A stretch of 64,000 nucleotides of DNA, taken from NCBI RefSeq assembly GCF_040649515.1, contig NZ_JBEZFP010000022.1:1-64000 (forward strand), read 5' to 3'. The position numbers and the translations under genes are program-made. This document shows, in pieces, positions 26,094 to 34,289 of this stretch. The first letter of the stretch is position 1, and every line of letters starts with the position of its first letter. Under the pieces are notes generated by a model, which was not told where the DNA came from, made no database searches, and saw only the letters and a list, made by a program, of their open reading frames with translations. This stretch comes from Yinghuangia elevatio (lineage in GTDB: Bacteria; Actinomycetota; Actinomycetes; Streptomycetales; Streptomycetaceae).

Positions 26094-27107
26094 TCAGACC
26101 AGGCTTTCCCGCCACGCGTCCAGTTCCGCCGCGGTCGGCGGGTCGGCGCCCTCCCGGGTGCAGGTGTACGCGGCGGCCGCTGCCGCGTACTCGGTGATCC
26201 GCCGCAGATCGTCCGGCGTGACCGTGCGCAGCGCCCCCACGCGGTCCCCGCCCAGCAGACCGCGCGTGTCCAGGGCGTGCAGCAGCGCGCCCATGAAGGC
26301 GTCGCCCGCGCCGACGGTGTCGGCGACCTCGACCTCGGGGGCGGCCACCGCGATCGCCTGGTGCTCCATCACCGCCGTGGCGCCGTCCGCGCCCTGCGTG
26401 ACGACGACCAGGGCCGGCCCCGAGTCCCGCCACAGGCGCGCCGCCTCGACCGGGTCGAGATCGGGGTAGAGGTGCAGCATGTCCTCGTCGCTGGCCTTGA
26501 CGACGTCGCAGAGCGGGACGAGGGCCTCCAGGCGGCGGCGTACCGCGGCCAGGTCGCCGGAGATGTCCGGGCGTACGTTCGGATCCAGCGTCAGCGTCAC
26601 CGCCCCGCGCGCGTGCTCGCGCAGCACCATGCGCAGCAGCGCCGCACCGCCCGGGTAGAGGTGCAGCGCGACCGAGCCGACGTGCAGCGCGCGGACGTCC
26701 GCGCCGAGCGGGTCGGGGAGTTCCGCGCCCGTCCACTGCCCGTCGGCCGTGCCGGTGAACCAGAAGTCGTAGGACGCGCGCCGGTGTTCGTCGAAGGACA
26801 CGACCGCGAGGCTGGACGGCTCCGAGGCGTCGACGAGGTAGCGCGGCGAGACGCCGCCGGCGGCCAGGCGCTCGCGTACGCGGCGGCCGAACGCGTCGGC
26901 GCCGATCCGTGCGACGAGCGCCGCCGAAGTCCCCAGCCGTGCCGCCGCGATCGCGATGTTGGCCGGGCTGCCGCCGACAAGTGCCCGGTAGGAGTCGGGG
27001 GTTCCGTCGACCGGGACCAGGTCGACGACGTTCTCGCCCGCGACCGCGAGGGTGGCCGGCCCGTCGCCCGCGCCCGCGCCGGCCGCCGCAGCCGCATCCG
27101 TGCTCAC
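26094..27107 (-). CDS. PfkB-family sugar kinase (fructokinase-like)
   Basis: The 337-residue kinase has the PfkB fold. Motif 1 is GGSPANIAIAAARLG near residue 45, and motif 2 is DTVGAGDAFMGALL near the C-terminus, with the catalytic Asp in GAGD. Ribokinase/fructokinase-type members phosphorylate a ketose or ribose. Its GTG start overlaps the TGA of the AGE isomerase gene by four bases (GTGA, 27104-27107), so the two are translationally coupled. Fructose produced from mannose by the partner enzyme is the most likely substrate; sulfofructose is an alternative. The enzyme cannot be assigned more precisely from sequence alone. Confidence 0.85.
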   Translation of the reverse strand: MSTDAAAAAGAGAGDGPATLAVAGENVVDLVPVDGTPDSYRALVGGSPANIAIAAARLGTSAALVARIGADAFGRRVRERLAAGGVSPRYLVDASEPSSLAVVSFDEHRRASYDFWFTGTADGQWTGAELPDPLGADVRALHVGSVALHLYPGGAALLRMVLREHARGAVTLTLDPNVRPDISGDLAAVRRRLEALVPLCDVVKASDEDMLHLYPDLDPVEAARLWRDSGPALVVVTQGADGATAVMEHQAIAVAAPEVEVADTVGAGDAFMGALLHALDTRGLLGGDRVGALRTVTPDDLRRITEYAAAAAAYTCTREGADPPTAAELDAWRESLV

Positions 27108-28372
27108 GAGGCGCCGTCCAGCCGTGCGCGCAGCGCCGCCGCCGCGGTGGGGGCGAGCCCCAACTGCGGGAGCAGCGTGGCCTGATACGCGTGGTAGATG
27201 TCCGGCTTCCCGGACCACACGGTCGACGACGGCCGGTTCCCCGGGTCCAACTCGTGGTGCCAACTCCCGTGGCGGGTATCGACGATGTGTTCCGCGGCGT
27301 AGTCCCACCACACCCGGTACCAGTGCTCGTACACCAGATCGCCGGTCCGGCGGTGCAGCGCCGCCGCGGCCGCGATCGCCTCCGCGACCACCCAGTGCAT
27401 GCGTTCGCGCACGACGGGCCGCCCTTCGCCGTCGATCGTGTAGACGAACCCCGGGCGCCCGTCGCGGTTCCACGCGGCGCCGACCGCGACGACGAACAGC
27501 CACCGCGCGGCGTCCGCGAGCCAGTCGGGCGGGTCGGGCAGCGCGGCCTCCAGGTTGAGCAGCAGGCGGGCCCATTCCAGCGAGTGGCCGGGGGTCGTGC
27601 CGTACGGCCGGAACGCGTCGTCCTTCGCGTCCTCGTTGTAGTCGGGCAGGATGCGCCCGTTCGGGGCGAAGTGCTCCGGCACCCGCCACCACTGCGCCCG
27701 CGCGACCTGGTGCACGAAGAACTCCGCGATGCGCAGCGCCCGGGTACGCCACACCCCGTCACCGGTCGCGTCGGCCGCCGCGAGGAACGCCTCGACGGCG
27801 TGCATGTTGGCGTTGGCCCCGAGGTACGCCTCCGGCTCGGTCCACGCCCGGTCGAACGACTCGCGCACCCAACCGCGCTCGTCGTCCCAGAAGCGCCGCT
27901 CGAACACGGCCGCGGCTTCGGCGAGGAGCCCCTTCGCGCCGGGGCGGCCGGCGAGTGCGAGGCTCGACGCGGCGAGGAGCACAAAAGCGTGCCCGTACGC
28001 CTCTTTGCGGCCCTCCTGCGGCCCGTCGCCGACCGGGATGGCCGGATACCACCCCCCGTGCTCCGCGTCGCGCAGCGGCCCGCTCAAGGCCGCGAGGCCG
28101 TGGTCGGCGAGCGGACCCGCGCCCGGTACGCCGCGCAGGTGCGCGAGGGCGAACACGTGTGCCATGCGCGTGGTGATCCACAACTGCACGCCTCGGGCGG
28201 GGTCGGGGACGCCGTCGCCGTCGAGCCAGGCGAACCCGCCGCGCGGATCGCGCGCCGCCGCCCCGAAGCGGAGCAGGCGCCCGGCCTCGGCGTCCAGCCA
28301 GTCGCGGTGCGTGGCCAGGGCGACCCAGGAGCCGTCGCGCGAGCCGTGGTGTGAGGCGTTCATCGCCACCAT
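27104..28372 (-). CDS. AGE-family sugar epimerase/isomerase
   Basis: The 422-residue protein has the (alpha/alpha)6-barrel wording of the N-acylglucosamine 2-epimerase family. It shows TTRMAHVFALAHL, GGWYPAIP, KEAYGHAFVLLAAS, NANMHAVEAFLAA and TPGHSLEWARLLL. Of the family, mannose isomerases and sulfoquinovose isomerases share this His-rich pattern. Coupled with a PfkB kinase it would give aldose to ketose to ketose phosphate. ATG 28372 follows a GGTGGG stretch; ATG 28363 would shorten it by three residues. It is the first gene of the operon and stands divergent from the malic enzyme gene, with the candidate small RNA lying upstream. Confidence 0.85.
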   Translation of the reverse strand: MVAMNASHHGSRDGSWVALATHRDWLDAEAGRLLRFGAAARDPRGGFAWLDGDGVPDPARGVQLWITTRMAHVFALAHLRGVPGAGPLADHGLAALSGPLRDAEHGGWYPAIPVGDGPQEGRKEAYGHAFVLLAASSLALAGRPGAKGLLAEAAAVFERRFWDDERGWVRESFDRAWTEPEAYLGANANMHAVEAFLAAADATGDGVWRTRALRIAEFFVHQVARAQWWRVPEHFAPNGRILPDYNEDAKDDAFRPYGTTPGHSLEWARLLLNLEAALPDPPDWLADAARWLFVVAVGAAWNRDGRPGFVYTIDGEGRPVVRERMHWVVAEAIAAAAALHRRTGDLVYEHWYRVWWDYAAEHIVDTRHGSWHHELDPGNRPSSTVWSGKPDIYHAYQATLLPQLGLAPTAAAALRARLDGAS

Positions 28373-28935
28373 CGTCCCACCGGGCACCCCGTCGGAGAGG
28401 GACGTAACGCGCCGGGAAATGCGAACCGGCGGCCCCGAGGGACCGCCGGTTCCTACGCCTACGACACCGACCCGCCAATGCTCGCCTCTCGGCAAGTGGT
28501 CCCTCGTAGGGACTAATGGTTGGGCCCGGGGGCTTGGATCGAGCCGGTGCCATGAACAGAGTAACCGACCTCGCGGCGTGCGGAAGAAGGATGCGGATCA
28601 CAGTTTGCGGGGCTCCGGCGGCAGGGTAGCCGCGCATATTCCGCCGCCCGGGCGAGGCGCGCGACGCGGGTGCGACACGGGTTCGGCGCGCCTTCGGGGT
28701 GGCTTCGACACCGTGTTCGACACGGGCGTTCGACACGGTGCTCGACGTGGTTCCACGGGCGGTCCGCACGCGTCGTCGGCGGGCAGGCGTCGCGTATACG
28801 CGGGGTGCACGCACGGTTGCACATAGGCCGCACTCTCGGTGCGGTGAACCGGCCGGTCGTCGTGCCGGTCCGCGAAGTGAGACGATCGTCTGCGGTGCCG
28901 TGCCATGGCACCGCACTCGTTGAGGAGACACCTTC
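28373..28935. other. divergent region between the AGE operon and malic enzyme
   Basis: These 563 bases contain several clear hairpins at 28423-28513 (see the candidate small RNA), repeats of TTCGACAC around 28704-28736 with the inverted pair CACCGTG/CACGGTG, and the malic enzyme ribosome site. I see no convincing protein gene. Confidence 0.5.
28420..28551 (-). ncRNA. candidate structured small RNA upstream of the AGE operon
   Basis: Reading the minus strand, TACTCT (28563-28558) could be a -10 element. The next 130 bases hold stem-loops: GTCCCT/AGGGAC around 28499-28513, GCC/GGC around 28484-28493, and a 10-bp stem GAACCGGCGG/CCGCCGGTTC (28423-28452) suited to be a terminator. It could instead be the leader of the AGE operon. 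The -35 region is not convincing. Confidence 0.35.
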
Positions 28936-30345
28936 ATGCCCGCAGCGCCGAGCGCTTCGTACTCGATCACCGCCCGCCTCGAGGTCCCGGCCGGGGGCCG
29001 GGCGGTCAGCCAGCTCACCAACGCCGTGGAATCCGCCGGTGGTTCGGTGACCGGCCTGGACGTCACCGCGTCCGGGCACGACCGTCTCAGGGTCGACGTG
29101 ACGATTGCCGCGTCCTCGACGGACCACGCGGACGCGCTCGTCGAGGCGCTGCGTGCGATCGACGGCGTGACTCTCGGCAAGGTGTCGGACCGTACCTTCC
29201 TGATGCACCTCGGCGGCAAGATCGAGATGCAGGCGAAGCACCCGATCCGCAACCGCGACGACCTGTCGATGATCTACACGCCGGGCGTCGCCCGCGTGTG
29301 CCTCGCGATCGCGGAGAACCCCGAGGACGCACGCCGCCTCACCATCAAGCGCAACACCGTCGCGGTCGTGACCGACGGCTCCGCGGTGCTCGGCCTGGGC
29401 AACATCGGCCCGAAGGCGGCGCTGCCGGTCATGGAGGGCAAGGCAGCGCTGTTCAAGCGCTTCGCCGGCATCGACGCGTGGCCGATCTGCCTCGACACCC
29501 AGGACCCGGACGAGATCGTGCGCGCCGTGCAGGTGATGGCGCCCGGGTTCGCCGGCATCAACCTGGAGGACATCTCCGCGCCGCGCTGCTTCGAGATCGA
29601 GCGGCGGCTGCGCGAGACGCTGGACATCCCGGTCTTCCACGACGACCAGCACGGCACCGCGATCGTCGTGCTCGCCGCGCTCACGAACGCGCTGCGCGTG
29701 GTGGGCAAGAAGATCGGCGACGTGCGCGTGGTGATGTCGGGTGCGGGCGCGGCCGGCACCGCGATCCTCAAGCTGCTCATGGCGGCCGGCGTCGCGCACG
29801 TCGTCGTGGCGGACGTGCACGGTGTGGTGCACACCGGCCGCGACGACCTGGGCGAGGACCTGCGTTGGGTCGCCGAGCACACCAACTCGCAAGGTCTGAC
29901 CGGGACTTTGAAGGAGGCGGTGGTCGGCGCGGACGTGTTCGTGGGGGTGTCCGCGCCGAACGTCATCGACGCGGGCGACGTCGCGCGGATGGCCGACGAC
30001 GCGATCGTTTTCGCACTCGCCAACCCCGAGCCGGAGATCTACCCGGCGGTCGCGCAGGAGCACGCGGCGGTTGTCGCGTCCGGGCGCAGCGACTTCCCCA
30101 ACCAGATCAACAACGTGCTGGTTTTTCCGGGCGTGTTCCGCGGCCTCGTCGACGCGCAGAGCCGGCACATCACGACGGACATGCTCATCGCCGCGGCGCG
30201 TGCGCTCGCGTCGGTGGTGACGGACGACGAGCTCAACGCGAGCTACATCGTGCCGAGTGTGTTCCACCCCGAGGTGTCGAACGTCGTCGCCGCGGCGGTG
30301 CGCGACGCAGTGCTGGCGGACCGTCAGGCGGAGACCGCGAAGTAG
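28936..30345 (+). CDS. NAD(P)-dependent malic enzyme with ACT domain
   Basis: The 469-residue protein has an N-terminal ACT-like domain (about 5-85) and a bacterial-type malic enzyme body. MIYTPGVARVC carries the catalytic Tyr, and KRNTVAVVTDGSAVLGLGNIGP the Lys/Gly-rich substrate loop. The divalent metal site is FHDDQHGTA, and the Rossmann turn is SGAGAAGTAI. It decarboxylates malate to pyruvate with NAD(P)H formation. Fusion to an ACT domain suggests amino-acid control (inference). ATG 28936 follows GAGGAG by about nine bases. The order malic enzyme-hup-murA matches Streptomyces. Confidence 0.95.
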   Translation: MPAAPSASYSITARLEVPAGGRAVSQLTNAVESAGGSVTGLDVTASGHDRLRVDVTIAASSTDHADALVEALRAIDGVTLGKVSDRTFLMHLGGKIEMQAKHPIRNRDDLSMIYTPGVARVCLAIAENPEDARRLTIKRNTVAVVTDGSAVLGLGNIGPKAALPVMEGKAALFKRFAGIDAWPICLDTQDPDEIVRAVQVMAPGFAGINLEDISAPRCFEIERRLRETLDIPVFHDDQHGTAIVVLAALTNALRVVGKKIGDVRVVMSGAGAAGTAILKLLMAAGVAHVVVADVHGVVHTGRDDLGEDLRWVAEHTNSQGLTGTLKEAVVGADVFVGVSAPNVIDAGDVARMADDAIVFALANPEPEIYPAVAQEHAAVVASGRSDFPNQINNVLVFPGVFRGLVDAQSRHITTDMLIAAARALASVVTDDELNASYIVPSVFHPEVSNVVAAAVRDAVLADRQAETAK

Positions 30346-30695
30346 TCCGCGAGTCGTCCGCAAGTGACCAGCGAGTGACCAGCGAGTGATCCGCGAGCGG
30401 TCCGCGGCACCGGGCCAACCGCCTTGTCGGTACGGTGAAAACCGACCGTTCGGCTGCGGAATCCACCCTCGCCGCGCCGGGGGCGGTGTGACGAGCGTAC
30501 GTGATGCTGGTCGTATGGTCGGGGTGTGGCAGGTGCGTTCGAGGTCGTTTCGGACGTGAAATCTGCCGCGAACGGCCAAATCGCGGGGCTTTCCGCGTGA
30601 TTCGGCGTGTCCCTGATTAGGTTCCGGGCCCGGATACGTGCAGGATTCGTCCCCGGGGCAAGAACAGCGAGTTGGAAAGACCACGGGAGATACAC
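30346..30695. other. intergenic region between malic enzyme and hup
   Basis: The first 50 bases carry the 11-bp tandem repeats. The remainder is the hup leader and promoter zone, with relatively AT-rich patches (for example GATTAGGTT near 30616). No gene or known RNA is seen. Confidence 0.5.
30363..30395. repeat. 11-bp tandem repeat after the malic enzyme gene
   Basis: AGTGACCAGCG occurs at 30363-30373 and 30374-30384, with a diverged third copy at 30385-30395, 18 bases past the stop codon. Confidence 0.85.
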
Positions 30696-30977
30696 ATGAA
30701 CCGCAGTGAGCTGGTGGCCGCCCTCGCGGAGCGGGCCGACGTCACGCGCAAGGACGCGGACGCCGTGCTGAACGCCTTCGCCGAGGTGGTCGGTGAGATC
30801 GTCAGCAAGGGCGACGAGAAGATCACGATCCCCGGCTTCCTCAGCTTCGAGCGGACCCACCGCTCGGCGCGCACCGCGCGCAACCCGCAGACCGGCGAGC
30901 CGATCGAGATCCCGGCCGGTTACAGCGTCAAGGTCTCCGCGGGTTCGAAGCTCAAGGAAGCCGCCAAGGGCAAGTGA
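30696..30977 (+). CDS. hup: HU-type nucleoid protein
   Basis: The 93-residue protein is a standard HU: MNRSELVAALAERADVTRKDA, the IPGFLSFERTHRSARTARNP region with the DNA-wrapping arm, and the KVSAGSKLKEA end. It lacks the long Lys/Ala tail of the second Streptomyces HU (HupS), so it is the HupA type. ATG 30696 follows GGGAGA by six bases; an upstream in-frame start lacks this. It binds and bends DNA with little sequence preference and keeps the nucleoid compact. Confidence 0.95.
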   Translation: MNRSELVAALAERADVTRKDADAVLNAFAEVVGEIVSKGDEKITIPGFLSFERTHRSARTARNPQTGEPIEIPAGYSVKVSAGSKLKEAAKGK

Positions 30978-31309
30978 CCCGCACGTGACCCCTCCGCGGG
31001 TCCGACACGGCGCCGCAGGGCGCCGTGCACGGTCCGCGGCGGGCCGTGGCGTCTGTCCGGCACGGGACCCCGTGTGCCGGTCCGTACCGGACCGCCGGAC
31101 GCCCGGGAGCGGCTCGTACGAGTCGGCCCCGGTCGTCCGGGCCGCACGGGAGCGCACAGGTCCTCCGAGGCCGGCGCCACGCACGGAGCGCACAACGCGA
31201 GGCACACGGCGTCATGGCGCCGGGCACGACGTGCCGCGCGCACGGCAGTGAACGCCGAAGGGCGGTTCCCCGCGGGGAACCGCCCTTCGGCGTAGGTGAA
31301 TCGGGTCCG
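30978..31309. other. convergent region between hup and murA
   Basis: These 332 very GC-rich bases end in the 21-bp palindromic terminator at 31252-31293. Other short inverted repeats (such as GGCACGGGACCCCGTGTGCC near 31060) may add to it. No gene is seen. Confidence 0.6.
31252..31293. terminator. bidirectional terminator between hup and murA
   Basis: The 42 bases are a perfect palindrome: ACGCCGAAGGGCGGTTCCCC (31252-31271), central GC, then its reverse complement. It serves two convergent genes. Confidence 0.85.
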
Positions 31310-32653
31310 CTAGGCGACGCCCTGCCGTTCTCCCCGCGGGAGTTCCACGCGCGCGCCGAGCGCGTCCAGCTTCGCGTGGAAGCCCTCGTAGCCGCGGTTG
31401 ATCAGGTCGATGCCGTGCACGCGCGAGGTGCCCTCGGCGGCCAGTGCCGCGATGAGGTACGAGAACCCGCCGCGCAGGTCGGGGATCACCAGGTCGGCTC
31501 CGTGCAGCTTCGACGGACCCGAGATGACCGCCGAGTGCTGGAAGTTGCGCTGCCCGAACCGGCACGGCGTACCGCCCAGGCACTCGCTGTAGAGCTGGAT
31601 CGTGGCACCCATCTGGTTGAGCGCCGAGGTGAATCCGAGACGGCTCTCGTACACCGTCTCGTGCACGATCGACAGCCCGCTCGCCTGGGTCAGCGCCACC
31701 ACCAGCGGCTGCTGCCAGTCGGTCTGGAAGCCGGGGTGCACGTCCGTCTCCAAGGCGATGGCGCGCAGCCGGCCGCCCGGGTGCCAGAACCGGATGCCGT
31801 CGTCCTCGACCTGGAACGCGCCGCCGACCTGCCGGAAGACGTTCAGGAACGTCATCATGTCCAACTGCCGCGCGCCGCGTACGAATACGTCGCCGCCGGT
31901 GGCGAGGGCCGCACAGGCCCACGAGGCGCCCTCCAGGCGGTCCGGCAGCGCGCGGTGGGTGTAGCCGCCCAGCCGCTCCACACCGGTGATCCTGATCACC
32001 CGGTCGGTGGCCACCGAGATGATCGCGCCCATCTTCTGGAGCACGCAGATGAGGTCTATGATCTCCGGCTCCACGGCCGCGTTGCGCAGCTCGGTGGTGC
32101 CTTCGGCGCGTACGGCGGTCAGCAGCACCTGCTCGGTGGTGCCGACGCTCGGGTACGGCAGTTCGATCTTCGCGCCGTGCAGCCCGTGCGGCGCCTCCAG
32201 GTACAGCCCCTCGGGCCGCTTGTCGACGGTCGCGCCGAACTCGCGCAGCACGTTGAGGTGGAAGTCGATCGGCCGGTCGCCGATGCGGCAGCCGCCGAGA
32301 TCGGGGATGAACGCGCGGCCGATGCGGTGCAGCAGCGGGCCGCACAGCAGGATCGGGATGCGGCTGGAACCCGCGTGCGCGTCGATGTCGGCGACGTTGG
32401 CCAGCTCGACCGACGACGGGTCCATGACCAGTTCGTCCGCCTCGTCGCCCTCGTACACCGCGACACCGTGGAGTTGCAGGAGGCCGCGCACGATGTGCAC
32501 GTCCCGGATGCCCGGCACAGAGCGCAGGCGGCTGGGCTCCTCGCCGAGAAGCGCCGCGACCATCGCCTTGGGCACCAGGTTCTTGGCGCCCTTGACGCGG
32601 ACTTCGCCCTCTAGGGGGGAACCACCGTGAACGAACAGTACGTCGTCTTGCAT
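31310..32653 (-). CDS. murA: UDP-N-acetylglucosamine 1-carboxyvinyltransferase
   Basis: The 447-residue EPSP-synthase-fold enzyme adds enolpyruvate from PEP to UDP-GlcNAc, the first committed step of peptidoglycan synthesis. KGAKNLVPKAMVAALL carries the substrate Lys/Asn pair. The catalytic loop LGGCRIGDRP has Cys122, the residue alkylated by fosfomycin. Cys rather than the mycobacterial Asp suggests fosfomycin sensitivity of this enzyme. ATG 32653 begins the family N-terminus (MQDDVLFVHGG); a much longer open frame upstream is not used. It is convergent with hup and divergent from yqgE. Confidence 0.95.
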   Translation of the reverse strand: MQDDVLFVHGGSPLEGEVRVKGAKNLVPKAMVAALLGEEPSRLRSVPGIRDVHIVRGLLQLHGVAVYEGDEADELVMDPSSVELANVADIDAHAGSSRIPILLCGPLLHRIGRAFIPDLGGCRIGDRPIDFHLNVLREFGATVDKRPEGLYLEAPHGLHGAKIELPYPSVGTTEQVLLTAVRAEGTTELRNAAVEPEIIDLICVLQKMGAIISVATDRVIRITGVERLGGYTHRALPDRLEGASWACAALATGGDVFVRGARQLDMMTFLNVFRQVGGAFQVEDDGIRFWHPGGRLRAIALETDVHPGFQTDWQQPLVVALTQASGLSIVHETVYESRLGFTSALNQMGATIQLYSECLGGTPCRFGQRNFQHSAVISGPSKLHGADLVIPDLRGGFSYLIAALAAEGTSRVHGIDLINRGYEGFHAKLDALGARVELPRGERQGVA

Positions 32654-32930
32654 GAATCTCGCGTTCCTGGACGGGGGCCACGGGCAACAGCGAACAACGG
32701 TACGCGCTCGATGCGCTCCGACGTGCATTGTCCGGCTCGCGGGCGGGCACAGGATCTTGGCAGGGCCGGGAACGAGGGGGCGCGATGCCGAAGCTGGGGG
32801 CAGCGGACGCCGGGCGCGGCGCGGGCGGAACGGACGGATGGACGGTCGCACGGGCGGGTGTGTCGGCCGTGTCGGCGGTCGATCCGGGTGAGACCCGGAC
32901 ACTGTCGCCGGGATGCAGGATCATGAGCCC

Positions 32931-33488
32931 ATGACCGAGGTCTCGCTCACCGGACGCCTGCTCGTGGCGACCCCCGCGCTGACCGATCCGAACTTCGACC
33001 GGTGCGTGGTGCTGGTGCTCGACCACGACGACGAGGGCGCGCACGGCGTCGTCCTCAACCGCCCCACACCCGTGGACGTGCACGATGTGCTGCTGAGCTG
33101 GTCCAAGGCGGTCACCGCGCCCGCGGTGGTCTTCCAGGGCGGCCCGGTCGCGATGGACTCCGCGCTGGCCATCGCGTCGGTCCCGGGCGGCGGCGAGCCC
33201 GTCGGGTGGCGCCGCGTCTTCGGCGCCCTCGGCATGGTCGACCTGGACGCGCCGCCCGAGCTGATCGCCACCGAGTTCGGGGCGATGCGGATCTTCGCCG
33301 GCTACTCGGGCTGGGGGCCCGGGCAGTTGGAGTCCGAGCTGACCGACGGCGCCTGGTACGTCGTCGACTCGGAGCCCGGCGACGCCTTCAGCCCCGACCC
33401 GGAGCGGCTGTGGCGCGCGGTGCTCCGGCGGCAGCGGGGTGAGCTGGCGATGGTCGCCACCTATCCCGAGGACCCGTCGCTCAACTGA
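32931..33488 (+). CDS. YqgE/AlgH family protein
   Basis: The 185-residue protein shows the family start LTGRLLVATPALTDPNFDRCVVLVLDHD and the blocks GVVLNRPTPVDV, VFQGGPVAMDS and FAGYSGWGPGQLESEL. The family (UPF0301) has no established biochemical role; AlgH is linked to alginate regulation in Pseudomonas. An ATG at 32913 would add six residues, but the family begins at ATG 32931. It stands divergent from murA and ends in tandem repeats. Confidence 0.9.
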   Translation: MTEVSLTGRLLVATPALTDPNFDRCVVLVLDHDDEGAHGVVLNRPTPVDVHDVLLSWSKAVTAPAVVFQGGPVAMDSALAIASVPGGGEPVGWRRVFGALGMVDLDAPPELIATEFGAMRIFAGYSGWGPGQLESELTDGAWYVVDSEPGDAFSPDPERLWRAVLRRQRGELAMVATYPEDPSLN

Positions 33489-33495
33489 CGCGACT

Positions 33496-33545
33496 CGTGA
33501 GGTGACCCGTGACGTGACCCGCGACCCGTGACGCGGTCCGTGACG
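33496..33545. repeat. GTGACCC tandem repeats after yqgE
   Basis: Degenerate units of GTGACCCGTGAC type follow each other from 33502 to about 33532, with related GTGACGG at 33540, beginning within ten bases of the stop codon. The array has drifted more than the others. Confidence 0.6.
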
Positions 33546-33683
33546 GCCAGTGTTGGCCGACAACGTTCGGTGACGGCGCGTACGACGGCCGGTGCGGTGC
33601 CTTGTGCGGCGTCTCGTACTGGCCTTCCGCCGCATCCGCGGGGGCGTCTCACGGGCGAGGCGGGGCCGAACGTGTGGCCCGCT

Positions 33684-33689
33684 TAGAAT
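33684..33689 (+). promoter_or_regulatory. leaderless promoter of the DUF3039 gene
   Basis: TAGAAT, a near-perfect -10 hexamer, lies seven bases before ATG 33697, and there is no Shine-Dalgarno sequence. Transcription should begin at or next to the start codon. Confidence 0.6.
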
Positions 33690-33696
33690 CGGACCT

Positions 33697-33987
33697 ATGA
33701 CCACTCCGCAGGACTATCCCGAGCCCGAGCGCGGAACGGGCACGGGGACGCTCATCGAGGAGACCCCCCAGGTCTCCCACGGCGACGGCGACCACGAGCG
33801 CTTCGCGCACTACGTCCAGAAGGACAAGATCATGGAGAGCGCCGTCTCCGGCACTCCCGTGATCGCGCTGTGCGGGAAGGTGTGGGTGCCGGGCCGCGAC
33901 CCGAAGAAGTACCCCGTGTGCCCCATGTGCAAGGAGATCTACGAGACCATGGGCACCGGCGGCGGGGACAAGGGCGGCGACAAGTAG
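33697..33987 (+). CDS. DUF3039 zinc-ribbon protein
   Basis: The 96-residue protein has a charged N-terminal half (LIEETPQVSHGDGDHERFAHYVQKDKI). A Cys motif follows, ALCGKVWVPGRDPKKYPVCPMCKEIYE, with one Cys and a CxxC forming a likely metal knuckle. This is the actinobacterial DUF3039 family, conserved but of unknown function. It is leaderless by the evidence of the -10 hexamer directly upstream. Its place after murA and yqgE is conserved in Streptomyces. Confidence 0.85.
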   Translation: MTTPQDYPEPERGTGTGTLIEETPQVSHGDGDHERFAHYVQKDKIMESAVSGTPVIALCGKVWVPGRDPKKYPVCPMCKEIYETMGTGGGDKGGDK

Positions 33988-34289
33988 CCGCTCCGCAGTC
34001 GTACGAGGGCGCCGGTGCCATGCGGCTCCGGCGCTTCTTGTCTGCATGCCGGTTGTCGGCATGTCGGCCGGTACGCGCGTAGGTCCGCGCACAAGGGCTG
34101 CGTACAGGGTCCGTGCACAGGGCCTGAGCAGAGGTCCGCGCGTACGGCCGCGCCGTGTCCACGTGCGTGTCCGCGCGTGTCGCCGGCAGCCGCGAAAGCC
34201 GTCCTGGGCCGCGCTGCCGGGCCTTTCGGGTGCGGGCTGAACGAAGTCGCCCGCGCGTCACCCGCTCGGCGCAGTAGCGTTGTCCCGCT
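33988..34289. other. intergenic region after the DUF3039 gene
   Basis: These 302 bases hold the hairpin at 34009-34034 and then a degenerate stretch of GTCCGCGCAC/GTCCGTGCAC-type repeats (34080-34180). TAGCGT (34275-34280) may be the -10 element of the next gene. No gene is seen. Confidence 0.5.
34009..34034 (+). terminator. terminator of the DUF3039 gene
   Basis: GCGCCGGTGCC (34009-34019) and GGCTCCGGCGC (34024-34034) pair in 10 of 11 positions around loop ATGC and are followed by TTCTT. Confidence 0.6.

Noticed and set aside
28513..28906. Minus-strand frames between the AGE operon and malic enzyme
   Set aside because: The frames are Arg/Pro-rich, lack ribosome sites and change reading across the hairpins; no protein family is visible.
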